Assembly (NCBI GenBank): GCA_017506865.1
Contig: JAFCMP010000111.1
Location: forward strand, 1-64,000
Source: Tribonema minus
Taxonomy: Eukaryota > Sar > Xanthophyceae > Tribonematales > Tribonemataceae
Direction of reading: 5' to 3'
Length of the DNA: 64,000 nt
The notes beneath the pieces are model-generated. The model was given only the letters and a program-made list of their open reading frames with translations. It did no database searches and was not told the DNA's origin. Each line of letters begins with the position of its first letter. Position 1 is the stretch's first letter. Made by a program: the position numbers and the translations under genes. Below are positions 18,004 to 31,220 of the stretch, in pieces.

Positions 18004-21000
18004 TCACTTTGCCATTTCATCCAGGATGCTGTCAATGCTCGCATCCACAACATCATACATGTGTCCCTCCTTTGGAATTGTCTTGCCATCTGGTGCTGGA
18101 ACACCTCCTCTGGCCAGGTAGACCGGGTCATCGCCGAATATGAGCTGCCTGTAGAGGGGTGGGGCGCAAGATGCATGACCTCAGCATATTCTAGCATATT
18201 CGAGAAACACGCATCACATTCTTATATGGTGTGCTTTTAAAAATGTCCTCAACATTTGACGAATGTGTGCAGTATTGAAACACTGTGATGCTTCCAGGAA
18301 CAGGAAATGACGCTTGAGCAAGGACATGAATGAGATGTCAAGACCCAACAACCACCGGTAGACCAAGAATCAAGTTGAAAAAAATGTGTACTGCTGCACA
18401 AACGCTGTGCTGAACGCAAACAATGCCGCCTTCCAAATGATAACAACAGTCAACACACCTGTCCAGAACCATCTCCAGCTCCTCTTCAGATATCGCGCCC
18501 TGCAAACAACAGATGCAAGCGCAGACACATCCATGGGCAACTCACACCATCATGATCATGATGCTGATGACAGCACACCCAGTGGTTGCCGGCTGTAGAT
18601 GGAGCAGCAAGTGCATGACACCAAATGCATGCGCGGAATATGCGCTGTCACTGACCTCTGTGCTGGATATGAGGGCGTTAACAGCGCTGGATCCCGCGCC
18701 TGCTGCTGCTCGCTGCTGCAGGTTTGCAATATCATCTGCCAGCAGGCCACGCAGGGCTTGCGATGTCAGAGCACCTCTACTCCTCTGGCCCACTTTCCTG
18801 AAGTCGCCGCCTGCGACAGCCATGCGCTCCAGCTGCATAATGGCAAAATATATGTGGAAATCAGTGCGTGCTTTTGCGATCATGTAGGCTGAACCAAAGC
18901 ACGTGTCCATGAAGCACACATGTGACGTGCCACATCGGTTTGACTCTCACTGAAGATGCTGCCACCCATTAATTAAACAGTGGTCAGCAAGTACAACACA
19001 ATCCTACCATCCACTACATCAGCGCATGTAGAAACTGCAGTCTTCACATCACGCCGTGTAGTTGATCAACATATTCCTCGTACTTGTGTGATTCTTGTGA
19101 GCATGCAAGCAAACCAGTCCACTCCACGTCTCATCGCCATACCTTCTTTTTGCTGATCTGCTTCTCCATCATGTCAATCTCCACACTGCTCAGTGTCAGT
19201 AGGCGGTACACCACAACTGGGTGCTGCTGTCCAATTCGGTGGCACCTGAGTACGTGGGCAAGGCATAAGGTTAGGTTTGCATAACACAATGTTGACAAAT
19301 GTTCACGCTTCAGAATGGCGACAAGTGCAAAGCTTGGCAAGGCTTGTCTTCGCAGAGGCCTTTAAGCCCAGCAAGAAACCACGTTTTTTTCTGACATGCA
19401 TCCCCACCATGTGAGAGTCAGTCGCGCTGCGCCAGCAACATACAGTTTGAGACATATGAATGCCCCTCACCTGTCCTGCGCCTGGCTGTCCTGATGAGGG
19501 TTCCAGTCTGAGTCAAAGATGACGACCTGCATGCATGACACATGGCAGAATGGAACAACCCGTCAAACACTGACGTGTCAGTGCAACATAAAGCCCACAC
19601 AGCAACTGGCATCAGCTTTCTCAAAGCTCACGACGAGGCAACTTCTCCTGTGTCTTCATGCAAATTCCCATTGTCTGATGACATTTTGAAAGAATGAGAA
19701 GTGCGATCGTTGCGAGCATTTGTTGTCATGCTACCAATTGTGCATCGGCATAATTACAATACTACCAGCTCACCGTGTCGGCTGCAGTCAAGTTGATGCC
19801 CAGCCCACCAGCCCTTGTGCTGAGCAGGAACACAAAGAGGTCGTCATTGGTCTCCCCGTTGTTGAAAGCGTCAATGCTTGCTTGCCTGTCACCACATGTA
19901 AAACAAAAGCAAGGGGCGAGGTCAGATGCACGCCTTGATGGAGCCATCAAGTTTTTGGTGGAGCCATCAAGTACGTATATGCAGTGCACCCAAGCCAGTC
20001 ACAGCGCCTTTCCCAGTTACCTGTCTATGAGCGCAGATGTGCCATCAATGCGGCAGTACCCCCAGTCTCTGTGCCTCAAGTAGTCCTCCAGAATAGTCAG
20101 CATGCTGGTCATCTGGCTGAACAGCAGTACCTGTGGCACACATGAACCAAAGCAAATGGTGAATACTTCAAAGACATGGTCAGCATGGAAGTTGTCACAG
20201 CCTAATGTTGCAAGTACAGACGGCTGTAATGGCGAGCTCATTGAACTGAGAAGCACTCACTGAGCAGCTTGTGAGAGGCATGCAACACGGGCTGATCCTT
20301 CAACGAGTCATACAGACACGTTCTTGTCATGCACAAGACAAGTGGTGGGACACAGACAGGTTGCTGCAGCAACCTTCCAGTGTGTACCTTGTGTCCCTGC
20401 TGTTTGAGTCTCTTGAGGAGCCTGTCCAACAGCGCCAGCTTGCCGCTTGCTGCTACCAGTGTCTCTGGGTTGCTGACGCCCACATACTCGCCAGTCTTGT
20501 CCCTCGGCTCGCCGAACAGGTAGGGGTGCTGGCACACTTTGCGCTGGTTCATGTTTGAATTGATCTGTGGGAGAAGGTGACAGAATTTATAGAGTGAGCA
20601 CAAACTTGTCAAGCGCATTGTACCATTGTTGTTCATTACGTACTCTCGACAAATTGGCATGCTAGATAGAGCACACTGTCCGCATAAGCGTGGGCAATAG
20701 CTGACTTGCACGATTAATTGTCAGATGTGTGGACGGCATTCATAGAAACCTGCATACAGCAGCTGGCGGGCAATGGGCTTTTGTCAACATGAGTAGCATA
20801 TGTTACAGCCAAGTTGGCAAGCAACTGACAGGTTACGGGACGAAGGGGGCGTGGTGCACACATTGGATGCAGAAATAGCATCTGTGTGTCTGTGTGGCAT
20901 GTGCCGCCCTACAGGAAAACAGCCCACGGCCATGGCACTACTTTGACATGCGCGCGCAAGTTCAAGTTTCACCTGACTTATGTCAGCGGCCCCCTCGATC

Positions 21001-24000
21001 CCCAGCTCACAGAGCGTGTCCCTCAATGTGCCAGCCTCCACCAGCGAGTAGTATGTGCGCTGCAATCGCGTCATCCCTGCGTACACCAGCACCTCTCGCT
21101 TCGGTGGCATCTCGTTCTGCGGCCAACAAAAAGCAGTGGAGAGAAACACTTGAAAAAATGTTATTGGTGTTCGTTCTTGTAACCTTACAAGTTATGACAC
21201 ATGCAGCAATAACCCGCGCCTGCATGTTGAATCATTGTCTATGAGTAATGGCCTCACAAGGTGAAGTGAAATCTGCCAGAGAAAAAAATGATACGTACTA
21301 GGATTATTACATCATGTAGCGCCTTGCAACAATATCACACCGTAGATTGATGCCCATCGTCCCCATCGTGGACTCCGGGATGCCATTGTTGCTGCTAATG
21401 TGTCCAATGGGCAGAGTGGCCAGTATCATACATGGCGGCGCAACTATGTGCACATGTGCAGCCTCATTTGAGAATACTGTGCAGCGTGATGTGCGCATGA
21501 GTCAACTGCTATACTGTTGTGAACGGCAGCTGCGCAACACCGTTCCAGCTAAGCAGTCACTGCATCACAGGAGCATTTCTACAAGCTTTGACGTTGAAAA
21601 CTTTTCCCACACAAAAAAACAAACTTGGAAAAGCACCCGTTATGTTGTGTACAGTATGTGCTGAATTCAACAACAGCATGTGCAGTTTGTAGTAGGCGGT
21701 ATTGCGTAAATTCTATTACGCACTACAGTGATTGAACCTGTCAGTGCAGCAACAATGCAGTACAGGACCATGTACATGATATCCCAAGTAGTGTTCACCT
21801 TCAAACTTCAAAAGCGCGCCTAGTAAATTCACACAGCTTACATAGAAGCTTCTTCTTGATGTACGTGCACTAGCATGGAGCAATGCCATAGCCAGCTATA
21901 GCACATGCCATGGCGAGCAGCAACACGACATACCTGCAGCACATCGCGCTTGAGGCGCCGGAGCAGGAAGGGCCGCAGAATCTCGTGCAGCTGCGAGACC
22001 ACGTTGGCCTGCAAGACACCACACGTCCCAGTGCAGCAAACGACAACATCACGTGAGAAGGCAACCTGGTGCCTGCAAATCCATGGCAAGCGCACGAGCA
22101 CAGCGGCATGGAAGGCAATGGACATCAACCTGCCTCATACCTTGAAATATGCATGTGCTCTTCATCATCATCAGCGGGGAGAGCTCAATATAGACACGTG
22201 CGACTTACAAACGAAGCACAAAATGCAAACGAGTCGCATACCTGCTCCTCATCTGACACAATCTGGTCCACGCTGATGTCCTTGCCAATGTTCCTGAAGC
22301 CAAACCAGCTGCGGAATACAGTCAGGTCATCAAAGATTTCTGGGTTGACGAAGTTGAGCAGACTCCATAGCTCCTGCAAGCGACCGTGGCACAGCACAGC
22401 AGCTGATCAGCATGGTGACGAGTACGTGAACATGTCGAGAAAAGGTGTTTACTATGCAAGCTCACTAGGCAAACCAATGTGATGGAGACCTCATGTTACA
22501 ATTGACATGATTGAGTCAATATTTGAGCGCCAGCAAGATGATCGCTGAGGCCCATAGAGCGCATGATGACATTAGAACTTTGCAAGTGGCATGAATGAAG
22601 GCAACGCACTGACCTCCAGCGTATTCTGGATTGGTGTCCCGCTGAGCAGCAGCCGGGACTGTGCTGGAAGCAGCTTGAGCTCGCGTACAAGGCGGCAGTC
22701 CTGTGAACAACATATGGCGCGACAGTAAAGTGAACATTAATAGAGTAAGATCACCTGTGTAAAGTCAGCTCAGTTGCCGTACTTTGCAACATGCACATCA
22801 ACAAGTGGGGCTGCGGACTGTGATGAATTGATCAGGCTGCATGCATGAAATCACTTGCCTTGTTCTTGACACGTTGGCCCTCATCCACCACCATGTACTT
22901 CCAGGGGTAGTGCTGCAGGTGCGCACGGTCGTTGATGCAGATCTCGTATGACGTTACCACGACCGGGAACTTCATGTCAGTGGCCCTTGCGGGATTGAGT
23001 GGTCCCTTGCGAAGTGCTTCTCGCTCCGCCTGCGCACGAGCAAATGTTGGCCAGTCAATCACCTGTGCACATAGAAGAAGCTTTTGCTGACGGCGTGCAA
23101 GCGTCAACCTTCCGGCAACACGTACTGTACAAGCAGGCTGGCGGTATGTACAAGGAGGCTGGCGGTATGCAAGTGTCAATTAACCGGCAACAAGGGACTA
23201 CTGGTCCGTGCAACAAAATGAGGCGAATGAGCTGGCAAAGCCCAGCTTCTGAAGCCACCGCTCACCTTAGAGCCATGGTACAGGATCACTCGCAGGCCAG
23301 GACACCACTTCCTGATCTCAGAGACCCAGTTGGGAAGTGTAGCCAGAGGCGCACATATCATGAATGGCCCGCACACGTTCATGTCACGCAGTCCAACAAG
23401 GAGGCCAATGACCTGCACGCATGAGAGTCATTGGGCGCAAAAATGGATGAAGATACAACTGTTGAGATCAATAACCCCAAGAAACCTCCAGTCATGTGGC
23501 AACAGTGCCACTTGAAAACATGTACATTGCCTCGTAGCTGTCTGCAGCCATTTTGATACGAGGCAGCAGGAGTGCAATCATGTGAACATTTCATTGCAAT
23601 TGCACCCACATACAACATGTACAAACTGTACAGACAATGCAATTGCACCTGTGTAAATTTCATGCGTGGAAAACCTAGAACCTCATTGAGATTGTTCCAT
23701 CAATTTCGTTTGCTGTCCAACATTGGATGGTACGGCTTAAATTGGTGATGCCAGGAGCACTTGGGCCGCGAACCCTGGTCAAGATTTAATTGAGGCACAA
23801 GTTGGCCTGTCATGCATGACAAAAGATGCATACAGAATCCAACAAAAACAGTGCGGTGCTTCAGAAACCATGATAACATGCAAACCCCATCAACCCTGCG
23901 AAAAAAACCCGCACAGAATCACGGAGTACCTGAACAGTCTTGCCAAGTCCCATTTCATCTGCCAATATCCCAGATACGCCTGGAAAACAAAGCGACAAGA

Positions 24001-26143
24001 AGAAGTCAGTCATGCAGTCTGCTCTCAGCCAAGTCTTGCTGGCCTGCATTAGCAACCTCAGAGGTAATTCTCAATAATCTGGGCAGTGGAGGGTGATGAA
24101 TGTTTCCAACCAAGCAAAACACGACATTCCTCAAGTGCTTCACTGACGATGGTTTGTATAAGAGCCGGAATGGCTCAGATCAACATTGGTACGTCAAGGT
24201 TGATAGTGCTCTCATCGTAAGTGGCACTCTTCAAACTCCTGACATGCACTGGCTCTCAGCACCTGCCAATCATGTCATTGTGCTGCCAATTATGTTACAG
24301 TTCACAGCCTGCACTCAGGACACATCATCAAATCGCAGCATTACAGTTCACAGCCAGCACTCTGGACACATTATCACGTCAAGATACGGCATGAAAATTT
24401 GTACAATAGTGCGTAAACAATCACACAGGCACAGTTCTGTCACATAAGTTGGAGCGTTACAGCAATATTTGAATTGACATATACAAACCACAGTGCTGAA
24501 GGGCGCCTCCACCCTCTCTGACCGTCAAAGCTAATGACGAGCGTGCTCACTCACCGTTTTGGAAAAGATTAATGAGCCACCTCACGCCCTCCACCTGGTA
24601 ATCCTTCAGTGTCCCACCAGACATATGTGGCGGCTGAACGAATAGATAGGGGGCAGAGCCAGTCTGCGCCCTCGCCATCCTTCCTGCTGCCTCATCCATG
24701 TTCTGCAAAGTGCAATAACACGACAAAGGCCACACACACAGCATGGACACCTGATAAAATGATCGTGCAGATTTCAAGCACAAGTGCGAGCCGAGGAGGA
24801 GCCCTTGCTTTCTGCCACTGGGCGTGATACCTAAACACAAGACATGGCCTGACTTTGCAGCTGCACATCAAGCAGGACTGTCAATTGTATGCGTCTGACA
24901 CAACAAGCATCCTCAGCGCTCAATTGCGCGGCCTCAGCGCTCAATTGCGCGGTATCTTACCTAGAGATGTCTCAGTGCTAACATCAACCCCAGCAGCAGC
25001 AGCGACGAATGCAGGTGTGACTCAGCTCACAAAAGACAGGGGCCACCAGAGCACTACTTGAGAAGAACTGTACAAGTAGATGTGTATTCGTGCTTGCATG
25101 TTGAAGTTTTTTCACATGCATGCACTGACGATTGTACTTGTGTACACCTGCACACAGGATCTTGAGGTTCTATATACAAGTAGTGCTCTGATTGTTGATG
25201 ATAAAATGCTCTAGGTTCTCATCATGGACACCTGCGCGCAAGCGCATAGAGCTAAAGGCGCATTCTTCTGTGTCATCAAGATCAACAGAATTGCTCAGCT
25301 GCCATTGACAAGCACTAGCATGTGCATTTATTATAGTGAATAACTGCAGCCTGAGTGGCACACGCCCTTTTGGCGCGAACTCCAACTACAAGAATCATTA
25401 TTGAGCAGAGTAAAGGCAGGGATGAGCAAATGACATGGTCGAACGCTTTCGTGAGAGAATATGGGCATGACATCGCAACACACACCAAGGGCGCGCTCCA
25501 AATCGCACTGACAAGAGAAGTAGTTACCTTCTTTCCGCGCGCCTTCTTCTCTGCCATGCTCAGCCTGGCCTGCTTCGGCTTTTTCCCGCCTGCTCGCGTT
25601 TTTCGCTTGTTTCCAGTCTCCACGGGTGGCTCAGGCTCTGCACAAAGAAGGTGGTGTGTCCGATGAGGTGAGCGGCAACACGCGCCACAATATCCAGAAG
25701 CCGCGAAAGATGGTGCCGTAGCTTGCGGAAGCAATGGCACGTAACGATCAGAAATTCGAGGTACCTGCAATAGTGACGGCAGCAGCGGTGGCAGCAGCAT
25801 CTGCTTTGGCCCTCTCCGCCTCCTTCAGCAGAAATTCGCTGTACGCTCCAGCCTGGGTCAGCAGGCTTTTCAGCTTGCTAGTCTTGCCGTCGCCCTGAAA
25901 CTTGTCAATAGCCGCTGGCTGTTGCTGATGTGCTGCCCTCTCCCTTGCAGCCTCCTCTTCGATCCTGGCCCACTCCTGTGCCTCAGCATCTCGCAGCACT
26001 GTGTCATCGTCGCTGGATGCATCCAAACACTGTCCCACAGTAGAGGGAGACCGAGGTGTGCTGGAGCAAGCGCTGGACATGTCTGCGGAGAAGACGCTGC
26101 TGGTGCCGAAGTCGGCACCAATCTCTTCCGCAGCAGGCGGCAT
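18004..26143 (-). CDS. DDM1: DDM1/HELLS-type SNF2 chromatin remodeller, 18 exons, 798 aa
   Basis: Exons in transcript order: 26143-25765, 25637-25528, 24702-24555, 23979-23930, 23412-23266, 23062-22859, 22700-22614, 22373-22242, 22008-21934, 21116-20973, 20564-20388, 20130-20021, 19885-19774, 19526-19471, 19245-19143, 18832-18656, 18499-18459, 18148-18004. They join without a frame break. Motifs: [11 protein letters not shown] (Walker A), [19 protein letters not shown] (motif II, usually DEGH), [59 protein letters not shown] and CHRIGQ; the C terminus has [11 protein letters not shown]. This remodeller slides nucleosomes to let DNA methyltransferases reach heterochromatin and silence transposons. 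The order, LxxLLxxxxxYSxFLL segment and length (Arabidopsis DDM1 is about 760 aa) favour DDM1/LSH over ISWI. The intron after exon 6 has a GC donor. The ATG at 26,143 is the best start, though the frame is open further upstream. Confidence 0.9.
23091..23170. repeat. Short tandem duplication in a DDM1 intron
   Basis: GTACAAG(C/G)AGGCTGGCGGTAT occurs twice in tandem (about 21-bp period) inside the intron between exons 5 and 6, flanked by related CAAGTGTCAA and CCGGCAACA pieces. It has no coding effect. Confidence 0.7.
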
Positions 26144-26379
26144 GTCGGTGACAGACTGGTCAGTGTTGGTGTCGAATGAGAGGATGACACAGATCCCCCA
26201 GCCTGATATTTTGAAAAGTTCTTCGCGCCCTGATTTGCGCGGCAAAGGAATCAAACAATCAAACGTGCAGTCTAATTTTGGGAAGCAGTGGCACAAGCAT
26301 GCAATTGGACCAAGACCTGCACCGAATTATTCCAAGGTCCACTCAGTACACTCAGCTGCAACCATGGTCTACCGATTGC

Positions 26380-29300
26380 CTATTTCAACTTTGACCGCCG
26401 CAGTCGCAACCCCGAGTACCCGCCGTGTGCTGGATTGCTGTCTGACATCCCAAACTTCAACAGGCACTGACTGGTCGCAACAGCTTGCTTGGCTGGCTGG
26501 CATGTGGCTTTGGCGTTGACTGTGGTGCGCCGCGCATGTTGACGCCGCTGGTTGGAAGTCATCAACACTAAAAGTGGCCCACCCCCTACGTGTGCCTCTA
26601 ACGTTGCCGGCTGGCTTGCCATGCAAGTGCCCATGATGCTCGCCTGGCCGCTATGGGCCTGCTGGGTGACTTGGCCGCGGGTTTTGGAGGTGCCATGCTG
26701 ATGCCAGTGCTTGAGGCAGCGCTGCAAACATGAGAGACGCAAGAGGGACAAGGATTCCATCAAGGAGTTCAGTGCCACGCATGATCTCAAGGACAATCAA
26801 AGTGCCATCCAAGCACTCCATGGTCGGTGCGCACTCACTCACCCTCAAGAGATGCCCATGCCGGAAAGCCTCAGCGTAAAGAAGGCTCCTCACGGCAGTC
26901 CTTTCTGCGGAGACCGGCAATCTGTCTGTCGTGACACCGTGTGAGCTGGTCCCTTGCTGTCTTGAGGCTGTCATACTGGTGCCGCTTGATGGCTTGGCAG
27001 TGGCAGTGCGCAGAATTCTCATGGCATGAGCGAACATGTGCACCTGTGAATGGTAGGCCAAGTGAAGAGCGATCAGCCTTATATCACGGAGCAGACTTTC
27101 TGCACAGATGATGCCACGCTGTTCTATGGCATAAGGCAAGCATTGCACAGAGGACGCAGAGCGATGCAGTATGAGCGCAGTCCCATGTATCCCATATGAG
27201 CTCGTGCCAAGTCAGCATTCTGCACTGCATCGACCGCGTACAACCAGAAAAGCACCAACAATCAATACCAGCAGCGTAGACGACAACTTGGGTTTACAAT
27301 GCAGTCACGGCACAGGGTTCAAGTCTGCGAACTTTCCAGTAAACAGTCATCTGCATGCAGCAGGGCTTACCGTGTCCCAGTGCTTCGCTCGCCACAGCAG
27401 CAACTGCTGCGCATCTCGTTTGCGGACTCGCGCAGTCCATCGCTTCATACCTCGTACAGCGGCGCTTTTAAGCAGCACGGCCCACGCCTGCAAATGCAAT
27501 CACAGCAGACTTGCAATGACAAACCAGCGGCAATCACAGTGAACACGCCATGACAAACCGGGGGCTGTCGTGATTGCTGCAGGAAGGATGCCTCCACCTC
27601 TCTTCCTTCTTGCCTCCACAACAAACAGCATCTGAATGGTGTGCATATTGTCACTGCGGCGTAAGGTTGGAGTTGGACTTGTGTGGCAGCGTGCCTTATC
27701 CGGGATTGAGCGACAGCGAAAGAGCTGGCTCAGTGGAGCTGTGCCGAGCAACATCAATAGCGCAGCATAGTGACAGTGTGTAAAAATCAACGCACATGGC
27801 CAGCACTGGTGCTGCAGGTGTCAGTCCAGTACGTTTACTAGCAAGTGCTGCGCTACTTAGTCACTCCAATATTCTGCCTTAGTCAAGAGGTTGCGAGACT
27901 CCCAGCAACAACTCAGTTGCTGATGAAATTCAGATTTGTACACTGCTTTGCAGACTCAGAGCAGGAGTCGCATAGTGTCAATCTGCGACTGGAACGCACA
28001 AACAGCGAGCACTCTCAGCAATTGAGCTGGAGCCAGTTCCGATTTGCACAGGCATGGTAGAGTTCACACCAAATGGTGACTTTGGACAAGGACATGACAC
28101 CAGCAATGGTCAGCATGCGCTAAGTTCAAACGTTGCTCAACCATCAAATCTTCGACATGATTTGACATGCTTCAATGCCTGGCTTGTCAAGTGAATGAAA
28201 GCTAACATTTGCGTCACAGTCATGTGAACGGCAAGAACCTACTTGATGATGATGTAATTACCTTTCGTTGCTGCTGCGGCACTGACTCACTGCTGTACGC
28301 ACCTGCAACAGCTGAAGTGCAGCCTCCTGATACAGGGAGCCCGTAGAAGGCCCACCGCGGCGGAAGTCAATGCTAGTTGCCCACAACTTGCCAGTATCTT
28401 TCCACAGCCCTTTGTTGATGGTCTTCAAATGCCAAAACCTAAGCTTTAGCTTTGCAGCATGTTCACTGCCGACTTTGAGGGCGTTGCGGTTGCGCTTCCT
28501 CCAGTAGGCAGAGTCTTGTAGCGCGTGCAGCCCCCTTTGAAGCAAGCTCTGGCAGAAGTGTCGAGTAGCATACATGGCACGAAGGGCTGAACCCTGATTG
28601 GTCCACATCATTGTCGCTTTCCATGCCTGTACGCCAGGCACGGGCACAACAGCACTACAGGTCAGCCCAGTGTTGAGACAAATGCATCGGACGGAGAATG
28701 AGTCATGCACCGCACGCGGGGTCATCATGAGGGTGGTCAGATGGGAGCATGCGACAGCCGCAAGTGCACGAACACGCGCACAGCGCAGGTTTTAGCACGA
28801 GGTCAATGCATATATTCTAGCATGTCCTCTTGGCTGTCAGATGCGGGTTGTATGGATGGGTCCAATAGAGGCAGTCTTGCATTGTTGACAGCAAGATGTG
28901 CATTAGTGTGTGCTGCAACCGACTCTTACTGGACAACCGCAAGTAACGAGCACCTGTAGGGCGATCAGTCTCCAGTGGTCATACGCCACGTATGAGAAAT
29001 GTCGCCATCGGCGGTGCCGCGCAGCTGCGTTTGCTGATGCTGCCCTGAAAAGCATCATGCCCTGTTGCAGGTGCCGACGGCGGTGCCATGTAGCCGCTGC
29101 TTTCAGTCGCCGCTGTCCTGTCAAGCAGTGGTCACGAGCAGCATTAGATTGTTGCTGACACAAAGCGAAGTGCTCATGCTGCCTAGTACCATTGCGGGTC
29201 TTCATGTACCTCCAGCAATCATGTCTGGCACGCACCTGCGGCTGCAGAGGCGAGCGCCCTCACACACCATCTGGCCTGGAGTCTTGCCAATGCCATGTGC

Positions 29301-30767
29301 ACGAGGACGGTGCACTTCCTCAACAACCACAGGCGGCGCCAGACAGACAGCGCATGTGTCATGACAAACTTCGCATGTGCCCGTTGTGCCATCTGTATGT
29401 GCTGGTGAGCCACCAGGGCGACCCTGCAACACCAGAAGCCAGAAGAAGTATTGATCATGATCAGCTGATGCAGACCTTCAAAAGAGCAGTTTGAAACAGC
29501 AGAGCGTTGATGAAACGGCACATAGCATCTTACCTCCAGCTGTCCATACACAGCAGCATGTACCGCTTGCAGTGCGCGTTCCTGACAGCAGCGGCAGCTC
29601 TCTGGATGCTGACATGACTTTGAAATCGGCGCACGCCCATCTGTAGCTGCTTTATTCGCCTGACCGCCATCGCACAGCAGAGCAGAATGGAAGAAACATG
29701 TGAAGATCATCATCGAGGGGATGCTGCCAACAATACTGCTTCAGAATGTCGCCCAGAACTTCACAAGGCGTGCTTGGTGACTGCGTGAACACCATCGTAG
29801 TTGAAGCAGAGTGTACGCTTTATGAACGGGCACATCTGCATTCAACAACAGTGCAGGCAGAGGCTGCTGAAAAGACCTACTGATGACAAAGCGCAAGCTA
29901 ACGTCAATACATAACAGCAAGCGAGACGTCAAACGCCAAAGCAAGCGGCAAAGCAAGCGAGTCGAGGAAGGCTGTTGTATACCACACAAGACGTGCCTCA
30001 CACACCGAAAGAAAGTGACCAGTGCACGGTCACATTGTGGTTTTCCTCACTGTAAATGACACCCACTTTGTCGGGGGCAGAACAAAGTGTTCCAATGCAT
30101 TCGATGGAAATCTGACTCATGGTCCGAAGTGGTAAGGAGTGGCCTGCGTGAAGCATGCATGTTCCGCGACATGGTGGTCCTGTGCTATCAAAGGCAATGA
30201 TGAGCATAACCCCATTGTCTTTACGAGTGCTGGCAGCCGGATCAGATTGCATCATCATGTATCAGCAGCGCATCGCCTGCGTGTGCACTCTGTGATGAGA
30301 CTGCAACACGCTCTGGCTGCTCAATCGGTGACATACACATGATTCGGTGCCGTCATGCCACGCCGTGTGGCGCATTGCAACGCCACGAGTCGAGCTCACA
30401 AAGCAATTTACTGTTCAACTGCAGTCCAACCTCACACTTCAATAGGTGACGCACCTTGACGTCACCGCCGTTTTCAGATTTGACTGCTATCTTCACATGC
30501 ACTAAATTGTGAGGTATTCTGCTTGGCATGAGAGGGCTGGCTTCTCCATAAGTGATCACCCAATGCACAATGTATACCGCTGTGTTTGACTGACCTGTGG
30601 TCTCGCGCTGTTTCTTCGCTTGCGCTCCACCTCGTTGCTGTAGCCCACCTAGACAGTCCACGTCTCAGCACCGTTCGCATCCTGTGTCGCTTGGCCTGCG
30701 CCAGGCCTGCGACTATGCTCAGCTGCGCAGCATGAGGCCTGCAGGAGGCCTGCATGCATGTGGGCAC
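26380..30767 (-). CDS. SFI1-like centrin-binding repeat protein (5' end uncertain)
   Basis: Seven exons join in frame: 29601-29534, 29423-29236, 29117-28954, 28626-28303, 27487-27371, 27043-26843 and 26721-26380 (stop). They give 467 codons before the stop. A likely earlier exon (about 30767-30595, donor ACAG|GTCAGT) was not connected to them. The protein is rich in helices with W-R/K spacing: MLLCMDSWRVAL, MTHALSVWRRLW, AAARHRRWRHFSY, AYWRKRNRNALK, GMKRWTARVRK and RCLKHWHQH. This resembles SFI1 repeats (L-x2-hydrophobic-x2-W), which form a long helix that binds centrins at basal bodies or spindle poles. It is separate from DDM1, whose start lies 237 bp beyond its stop. The family call is from the repeat pattern only; an unrelated helical IQ-like protein is possible. 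Confidence 0.55.
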
Positions 30768-31220
30768 TTCTTCAAGTGTACTGTAGCGAGAGGGGTGAAT
30801 CCATCGCTGAGCTCATCTCAAATCAGGCAAGCCGTCAGGACCGTCTGCAGGGTGTTGCAACAGCAGATGCATCATCACCAGCTGGCTGCCCTCTCCAGGA
30901 AGCTGAAGCTTCAGCTTCGCCAACTGCCTGTATCAATCCCCGTAAAAACCCCTCTGTGAAGTTTAATCAAATCGGTTGCAGTTTTTATTGATCCGGCCCC
31001 GGTGAGCTCTTCTCTAGCGCTGGCCGAGGTACTCCTTACATCACCTGAGGTAAGATTGCATTCTGCGGATGCTGGGCGGGAAGTGTCAGGCTGCGAAGTT
31101 TTGCGCCACTTTATTCGCAGTGACTTGCATATACCGCACTGCGCTCCTCTGACTGTCCGCAGAGTCCGCGGTCAAGAAGGCATCAAGCAGCCAGCCAGGA
31201 CGGTGTCGTAAGGACAGAAA
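30768..31220. promoter_or_regulatory. Divergent intergenic region between SFI1-like gene and SEC22
   Basis: The SFI1-like gene points left and SEC22 points right, so this stretch probably holds both promoters. No clear TATA box is visible. A pyrimidine-rich segment followed by GATCCGGCCCCGGTGAGC lies at about 30,980-31,005. No coding frame is supported. Confidence 0.35.

Noticed and set aside
17739-18240. Plus-strand frames opposite the end of DDM1
   Set aside because: They are antisense to the terminal DDM1 exon and have no splice sites or motif of their own.
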